Below are positions 6,734 through 11,228 of a stretch of 11,228 nt of DNA, piece after piece. Numbering within the stretch: the first letter of the stretch is position 1; each line of letters begins with the position of its first letter. The position numbers and the translations under genes are program-made. The stretch spans positions 4,864-16,091 of the forward strand of contig DARQ01000092.1 in NCBI GenBank assembly GCA_002503395.1, in the 5' to 3' direction. The notes beneath the pieces are model-generated. The model worked only from the letters and a program-made list of their open reading frames with translations. It was not told where the DNA came from and searched no databases. The DNA comes from Euryarchaeota archaeon UBA60. GTDB lineage: Archaea > Thermoplasmatota > Poseidoniia > Poseidoniales > Poseidoniaceae.

Positions 6734-8303
6734 GTAGCGCGGTTGCCAATGCTCCCGCCAGATATTGTGGCAGGTCACTCGCTACCATTCCAGGGCCTAA
6801 TTGTTCTCCGGCAACCCTTCCGGCCTCCCTTAATAGGTAACAAGCGAGCCTTGAGGCGGCCCATGGTGACATACCGCACGCCATCAACCCGCCGATTGAA
6901 CCGGCGAGCAAATCGCCGGTTCCAGCCACCGCCATCCGAGGATTACCTCCTCTGGCACGGCTCGACCGCCCACCTAATCCAACGATTTCATCGCTCTCTC
7001 CGGTGGTGATGATAACTGCATTCTCGGCCGACTCGGAGTACAAATCCCATTTGCTAGGTTGAGCACTCTCAGCCGCTTGGGCGATAATCTCAGCCGGGTC
7101 ATCCTCACCCAGCCAGCCCTCTCGCTCTACTCCGTGCGGTGTGGCGACACCGATTACTCCGGTTGGCCATTCTCCCCGCGGGAGAGAATAAATTGCATCG
7201 GCGTCGATAACACAGGGAACGCCGTGCTCGGCAGCGGCCGTCAATAGGCTCCTCATCGCACGCAAAGTTTCCTCGGCACGACCTGATCCTGGGCCGATTA
7301 CCAACGCTTGAACACCCCTGCCGGTGGTCATCCTCTCGACCAGACCTGAAACCGATTCTCCGGTAAGAAATTCCTCGTCTGGTATTTCCTCAGGAATCAA
7401 ATCAACCGGCCATTTCACCCGCTTCAAAGCCTCGGTCGGCATCGCCACATGAATCAGGTCAGCACCCATTCGGGCCGCGGCTGAGCCAGCCAATATGGGC
7501 GCGCCATGATAGGGTCCACCACCGACGACGAGCACTCTGCCACGGTCACCTTTTCTCGCCTCTGAGTTCAATCGAGGGTAACGCATCACATCACCTATTC
7601 CTACGTCGGTGATTCCGCTGGGGAAGGGTAGTGGAGCAATGACCACCTGACCGAGACCGAGATGGTAATTACCATCACTATCTCTCATCCCGAGTTTCTC
7701 TTCATGAAAGGTGACGGTAAGGCCGGCACGCAATTGCAGATTACTGCCAAAACCGGTCGGCAGGTCGCAAGCGAGAACTTTCGGTGCCCCTCCGGAAAAG
7801 TGGCTAGCAGTCCAGCTCAGCACTTCGCCGACCGCCCCGCGCGGCTGGCTGGCGGCGCCGGCACCGCCCGGGCCGACGCCGAGTAGCGCATCGATGAGGA
7901 TTCCAACGCTCGTTGCACCATCACCGGTAACGCTCGGAGGTTGGGTATCCCAATCCTTGCCAAGCCAGATGTGAATCGGGATTCCGGGCTCTGTTGCATT
8001 ATCTCGTGCGGCTTGTGCCAAACTGGTTTTTTGGCTGGTATGGGATGCGAGAATCCGGATATTGAATCCACCCTCGGCCAACACCTTGGCCGCGACATAT
8101 CCATCTCCACCATTATTCCCAGGACCACATAGAAGCCAGATTTCAACTCCATCAGGTGAGCCGTCTACCCCTGAAGCAGCAATATTTGCCAGATGCTTGC
8201 CGGCGGCGAGCATCAACTCGAGCGGCGGCGTGCCCAAAGCGGTTGAATTGATGTCGAATACTCCTACTTCATCCCAATGGAGAAGCCAACTAGCGTCGGA
8301 CAC
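6720..8303 (-). CDS. nnr: bifunctional NAD(P)H-hydrate epimerase / ADP-dependent NAD(P)H-hydrate dehydratase
   Basis: A metabolite-repair enzyme. The N-terminal NnrE (YjeF-N) domain interconverts R- and S-NAD(P)HX, and the C-terminal NnrD (ribokinase-like) domain dehydrates S-NAD(P)HX back to NAD(P)H using ADP. From GTG 8303 it has 527 residues, the usual size of the fusion. NnrE (about 1-225) shows GNNGGDGYVAAK (62-73), Asp138 in LIDALLG, and DLPTG (180-184). NnrD (about 248-523) shows GRVLVVGGGPYHG, the segment ATPHG (387-391) where most homologues have TPHPGE, and the signature AGTGDLLAG with catalytic Asp464. The start is a judgement: an ATG in the same frame at 8384 would add 27 residues overlapping 95 bases of the upstream gene and looking like shadow peptide (GHSSRCGCG). 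The GTG at 8303 overlaps the upstream stop by only 14 bases and begins just before the family's normal N-terminus. It is probably translated in an operon with the seven-helix protein. Confidence 0.92.
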   Translation of the reverse strand: MSDASWLLHWDEVGVFDINSTALGTPPLELMLAAGKHLANIAASGVDGSPDGVEIWLLCGPGNNGGDGYVAAKVLAEGGFNIRILASHTSQKTSLAQAARDNATEPGIPIHIWLGKDWDTQPPSVTGDGATSVGILIDALLGVGPGGAGAASQPRGAVGEVLSWTASHFSGGAPKVLACDLPTGFGSNLQLRAGLTVTFHEEKLGMRDSDGNYHLGLGQVVIAPLPFPSGITDVGIGDVMRYPRLNSEARKGDRGRVLVVGGGPYHGAPILAGSAAARMGADLIHVAMPTEALKRVKWPVDLIPEEIPDEEFLTGESVSGLVERMTTGRGVQALVIGPGSGRAEETLRAMRSLLTAAAEHGVPCVIDADAIYSLPRGEWPTGVIGVATPHGVEREGWLGEDDPAEIIAQAAESAQPSKWDLYSESAENAVIITTGESDEIVGLGGRSSRARGGNPRMAVAGTGDLLAGSIGGLMACGMSPWAASRLACYLLREAGRVAGEQLGPGMVASDLPQYLAGALATALLIRD

Positions 8304-8949
8304 TGGGTAGACCCCCGCCGCCCTCTTTCCAGCGCTCGTAGTATCCACCCTCACCCCACATCCACATCTGGAAGAATGCCCCACCCATCATCGCAACGAA
8401 TAGAATAATCGAATTCACGGTGCCAAATGGCTCGAATTCTGATAGTTCATTGGCCGCCACCGTCCATAATGAATAACCGGCTGAAATCAACAGGCCGCCT
8501 ACAGCGCTCGGTGCGGTATAGTGTAACTCGTCTTCCATGTGGCGGAATAATTTGGCACCGATGATGAAGCCCAGATCAAGCACCAACAGATATATCATCC
8601 CTTCAATATTGTAAAATGAATTAACGAACCCGAGTATCACCGACATCAATATCAATCCGAACACACCGGCCAAAAAGATGTGAATACGAGAGTAAAGTGA
8701 GGCTGCAAATCCTGCGGCAATCAACCCTAGAACGATACCTGCCACCATCGCGTCATCGCCTTCCAGACCTCCGTACTGCCCGGTGAGAAGATTGCTGGTC
8801 AGGAAAACCGGGATGAAAACCGCAATGGCGACAATGAACCTGATGAAAAATCGCCCGGCTAGACATAGAAGCAAGCCGAAAATCATCAGCGGTATCCCGG
8901 CCCAGCCACTCAAATTGGTGATAAAACTGGTCATTTCTAGTAGTTCCAT
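8290..8949 (-). CDS. seven-helix integral membrane protein, DUF4203-like topology, function unknown
   Basis: The protein has 219 residues with about seven predicted membrane helices: roughly 15-32, 36-54, 68-86, 90-109, 116-134, 147-165 and 178-198. Charged loops are short and a cytoplasmic-type tail (YYERWKEGGGG) closes it. The arrangement recalls the DUF4203/TMEM198 type of small seven-helix protein, but this is a topology resemblance only and no motif proves it. The ATG at 8949 is preceded on the minus strand by TGAGGG (8954-8959), 4 bases away. Met6 (8934) is an alternative start. The gene is first in a likely two-gene transcript with the NAD(P)HX repair enzyme, whose start it overlaps by 14 bases, and it diverges from the IcmF gene. 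No role in cofactor repair can be claimed from this linkage. Confidence 0.75.
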   Translation of the reverse strand: MELLEMTSFITNLSGWAGIPLMIFGLLLCLAGRFFIRFIVAIAVFIPVFLTSNLLTGQYGGLEGDDAMVAGIVLGLIAAGFAASLYSRIHIFLAGVFGLILMSVILGFVNSFYNIEGMIYLLVLDLGFIIGAKLFRHMEDELHYTAPSAVGGLLISAGYSLWTVAANELSEFEPFGTVNSIILFVAMMGGAFFQMWMWGEGGYYERWKEGGGGLPSVRR

Positions 8950-8963
8950 ATTTCCCTCAGGGA

Positions 8964-9016
8964 CTAGGGGGGTCTTGCACTTTTCGCAAGAATCGCACGA
9001 AAATACCGCCCCCTAG
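8964..9016. promoter_or_regulatory. divergent promoter region with nested inverted repeats
   Basis: The 112-base spacer between the seven-helix gene and the IcmF gene holds three perfect inverted repeats. CTAGGGGG (8964-8971) pairs with CCCCCTAG (9009-9016). TCTTGC (8973-8978) pairs with GCAAGA (8986-8991), a 7-base loop. TTTTCG (8981-8986) pairs with CGAAAA (8998-9003). An AT-rich AAAATA lies at 9000-9005. If it is the TATA box for the + strand gene, transcription would begin near 9028, giving IcmF a leader of about 35 bases; read on the other strand (TATTTT) it could serve the membrane gene. Operator function is inference. Confidence 0.35.
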
Positions 9017-9061
9017 ATGATGGGCGGTGGACTCATCAACCGGAAACCACTCGCCCCAGAC

Positions 9062-11228
9062 ATGAGCGTGGGGGCAAAAGCATCAGGCGAGCAAGCCGGG
9101 CCGTCCTCGGCGCGGCCGGGCGGGGTGCCACTTCGCATCATCACCGCGGCATCGATTTTCGATGGTCATGATGCGGCGATTGGAATCTTCCGGAGAATTT
9201 TCCAATCTCAAGGATGCGAAGTCATCCATCTCGGACACGACCGCGGCGCCGATGAGGTCGCGATGGCGGCCATCCAAGAAGATGCTCACGCCATCGCAAT
9301 AACCTCCTATCAGGGTGGAGCGGTCGAGATGTTCACCCATACCAAGAATATTCTCGATGAGAATGGCTTCGACCACATATTCCTCTGCGGTGGCGGCGGT
9401 GGTACGATTCTACCGGCCGAAATCAAGCATCTGCGTGATGCCGGAATCGCCCGTATCTATTCACCTGACGACGGCCGCGACCTAGGACTGGTGGGAATGG
9501 TCGAAGAAGCCATGGCCAGTGCCGCTAAGAATAACCTGATGGATTCACAGAGGTTTATTTTCTCAGATCAGGTAAATGCTAGCCAGCATGGTGATGTCGC
9601 CCGATTACTGACTTTGGCAGAGAATGCCGAAGATAGTGAATATCGGGCCGTACTCGACAAGGTTCGTAGTATTCCGCACGACCAATCTGTCCCGGTCATT
9701 GGCCTGACTGGAACCGGTGGAGCAGGAAAATCTAGTCTGACCGATGAATTGATGTTGCGTATCCAGCGCGACAATCCCAACCTGAAAATCGCACTATTGG
9801 CGACCGACCCCACCCGCAAACAGACAGGGGGAGCATTGCTTGGCGATCGAATCCGCATGAATAGCCTGACCAATGAAAACCTGTACATGCGCTCTTTCGC
9901 CAGTCGTGGGTCGGGGCGGGAAATCGCTGAATGTATCACCCGCGCAATAGAAGTTTGTCAAGCGGTCGGATTCGACTTGATCATGGTAGAAACCAGTGGC
10001 ATCGGCCAAGGCGATGATGCCATCACCGAGGTTGCCGACGTATCGATGTACGTCACAACAAGGGAATATGGGGCGCCGAGCCAACTGGAGAAACTGGCGG
10101 CTCTGGATTACGCTGATCTCATCGTGCTCAATAAATTCGACCGCCCCGGCGCCGAAGATGCGCTACAGGAAATACGCAAACAGGTAAAGCGCAACCGTGA
10201 GCTATGGGATGCTGATGATGCATCTCTGCCCGTCATTCCAACCATAGCCAGCCGATTCGCTGATGCCGGCGTTGACCTATTGTGGCAGAAACTGGTGAAA
10301 ATAATCAATGATAACCATGCAACCGAATTCTTCGCCGCAGAGGCAATTATGGATGAGGATGGACTACCCGGTAGAATCCTACCGATTCCCCCCGAACGGC
10401 AATCCTATCTGGCGGAAATCTCTGCCGCGGTGCGAGGTTATCATGAATCGGCCAAAGCTACCGCACAGAAGGTGCGACTGGTTCAGCAACTCGAAGCCGC
10501 CGCGGAGAGAATGGCCGAGGCTGGTAAGCAGGAGGCGAGTGATGACCTTATGGATGAAGTAGGAGAGATAAGTTCGGAAATAGAGCACTCGGTATGGGAT
10601 GCAATCGCTGACCACAAAGAACGTGAAGTTGCTTACCTCACTGGCAAGACCACCTATCAGGTGCGAGGAAAGGATATCCCTGTCGATACCACAACCACAA
10701 CCCTGTCAGGAACTACACTACCGCGAGTAGCCCTGCCAAAGGGGGATGATCTAGGGCAGTTATACGAGTGGATTACCAAGGAGAATGTACCCGGCCATTT
10801 CCCATACACCGCCGGAGTTTTCCCTTTCAAGCGCGAAGATGAATTGCCAGTGCGGATGTTCGCCGGCGAGGGAAGTGCCGAACGTACCAACAAACGTTTC
10901 CATTTCCTCTGTCAAGGCCAACCATTCAACCGCTTATCCACCGCTTTCGATTCTCCAAGCCTCTATGGGCGAGACCCGGTCGAGCGGCTCGACATCTTCG
11001 GCAAGGTCTGCGAGTCGGGCGTCAGTATCTCGACCATAGAAGAAATGGAACGCCTGTTCGAGGGCTTTGACCTGTGCAGTGCCAATACCAGTGTCTCAAA
11101 GACCATCAATGGCAATTATTGGTGGCATCTGGCGGCCTTCTTCAATGTTGCAATCCAGCAACAGGTCGTCAAGTTCGTCGAGGAAAACGGGCGCCAGCCC
11201 AGCGATGAGGAAAGAGCCGATATCAAGG
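9062..11228 (+). CDS. icmF: fused B12-dependent acyl-CoA mutase, IcmF type (partial at 3' end)
   Basis: Predicted fused isobutyryl-CoA mutase: a B12-binding domain, a MeaB-like GTPase chaperone and the mutase catalytic domain in one chain. IcmF enzymes interconvert isobutyryl- and n-butyryl-CoA with adenosylcobalamin, and the GTPase domain helps load and protect the cofactor. Visible are 722 residues; about 360 more are expected past the edge. The B12 domain (about 23-155) has FDGHDAA with axial-ligand His36, TSYQGG, and the glycine run CGGGGG. The G domain (about 210-420) has the P-loop GTGGAGKS (217-224), ATDPTRKQTGGALLGDR, ETSGIGQGD (310-318) and NKFD (357-360). The mutase domain begins at about 570 with VPGHFPYTAGVFPFKRE. 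Phe587 sits where IcmF has its substrate-selecting Phe and methylmalonyl-CoA mutase has Tyr, so isobutyryl-type substrates are favoured over methylmalonyl. The ATG at 9062 is chosen; ATGs at 9017 and 9020 and a GTG at 9125 are in frame. The sequence after NG in TINGNYWW is unusual. Confidence 0.93.
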   Translation, partial: MSVGAKASGEQAGPSSARPGGVPLRIITAASIFDGHDAAIGIFRRIFQSQGCEVIHLGHDRGADEVAMAAIQEDAHAIAITSYQGGAVEMFTHTKNILDENGFDHIFLCGGGGGTILPAEIKHLRDAGIARIYSPDDGRDLGLVGMVEEAMASAAKNNLMDSQRFIFSDQVNASQHGDVARLLTLAENAEDSEYRAVLDKVRSIPHDQSVPVIGLTGTGGAGKSSLTDELMLRIQRDNPNLKIALLATDPTRKQTGGALLGDRIRMNSLTNENLYMRSFASRGSGREIAECITRAIEVCQAVGFDLIMVETSGIGQGDDAITEVADVSMYVTTREYGAPSQLEKLAALDYADLIVLNKFDRPGAEDALQEIRKQVKRNRELWDADDASLPVIPTIASRFADAGVDLLWQKLVKIINDNHATEFFAAEAIMDEDGLPGRILPIPPERQSYLAEISAAVRGYHESAKATAQKVRLVQQLEAAAERMAEAGKQEASDDLMDEVGEISSEIEHSVWDAIADHKEREVAYLTGKTTYQVRGKDIPVDTTTTTLSGTTLPRVALPKGDDLGQLYEWITKENVPGHFPYTAGVFPFKREDELPVRMFAGEGSAERTNKRFHFLCQGQPFNRLSTAFDSPSLYGRDPVERLDIFGKVCESGVSISTIEEMERLFEGFDLCSANTSVSKTINGNYWWHLAAFFNVAIQQQVVKFVEENGRQPSDEERADIK

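Noticed and set aside
8304..8384. ATG at 8384 as the start of the NAD(P)HX repair enzyme
   Set aside because: It would overlap the upstream membrane gene by 95 bases and add a Cys/Gly/Arg-rich segment absent from the family; the GTG at 8303 fits better.
8950..9061. Cobalamin riboswitch before the IcmF gene
   Set aside because: The spacer is too short, and I see no sequence resembling the B12-box consensus (GCCACTG) in it; the inverted repeats look more like operator sites.

Overview
The window most resembles a piece of genome from a planktonic marine archaeon, probably Thermoplasmatota (Marine Group II / Poseidoniales-like). The grounds are tightly packed genes of middling GC, few good Shine-Dalgarno sites, and TATA-like boxes about 27 bases upstream of three start codons, which fits leaderless transcripts. 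A large secreted protease with acidic calcium-type repeats and fatty-acid/acyl-CoA enzymes also fit. This assignment is inference. A bacterium with large repeat-rich surface proteins (for example a planctomycete or deltaproteobacterium) is not excluded, because no rRNA or ribosomal gene is present.

Layout. Positions 1-90 hold the last 29 codons of an unidentified + strand gene. It is followed at 111-842 by a SMUG1-type uracil-DNA glycosylase with a good ribosome binding site. Converging on it with an 8-base gap is a very long minus-strand gene (4270-851). It encodes a secreted kexin-like subtilase with a P domain, then three exact 94-residue units combining thrombospondin type 3 and MopE-like calcium motifs, then a C-terminal membrane anchor and a short tail. 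From the shared upstream region at 4271-4379 a long-chain acyl-CoA synthetase (4380-6290) is read the other way. A 110-base gap separates it from a small two-helix membrane protein (6401-6733). The tail of that gene overlaps by 14 bases the convergent gene for a fused NAD(P)HX epimerase/dehydratase (8303-6720). The fused gene in turn overlaps by 14 bases the end of an upstream gene for a seven-helix membrane protein (8949-8290), so those two probably form one transcript. A 112-base divergent intergenic region with nested inverted repeats leads to the last gene (9062 to beyond 11228), a fused B12-dependent acyl-CoA mutase of the IcmF type, cut off by the window edge.

How the genes fit together. 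The protease would degrade or process extracellular protein. The acyl-CoA synthetase activates fatty acids, and the IcmF-type mutase isomerises short acyl-CoAs such as isobutyryl-/n-butyryl-CoA from branched amino-acid or fatty-acid catabolism. The NAD(P)HX enzyme repairs damaged cofactor. This suits a heterotroph living on protein and lipid, but nothing here shows that the genes form one dedicated pathway. I saw no CRISPR array, insertion sequence, prophage gene or tRNA/rRNA gene. No clear new multi-gene system is visible. The best leads are the protease architecture, an unusual active-site-region segment in the IcmF mutase domain, and the operator-like palindromes in front of IcmF.
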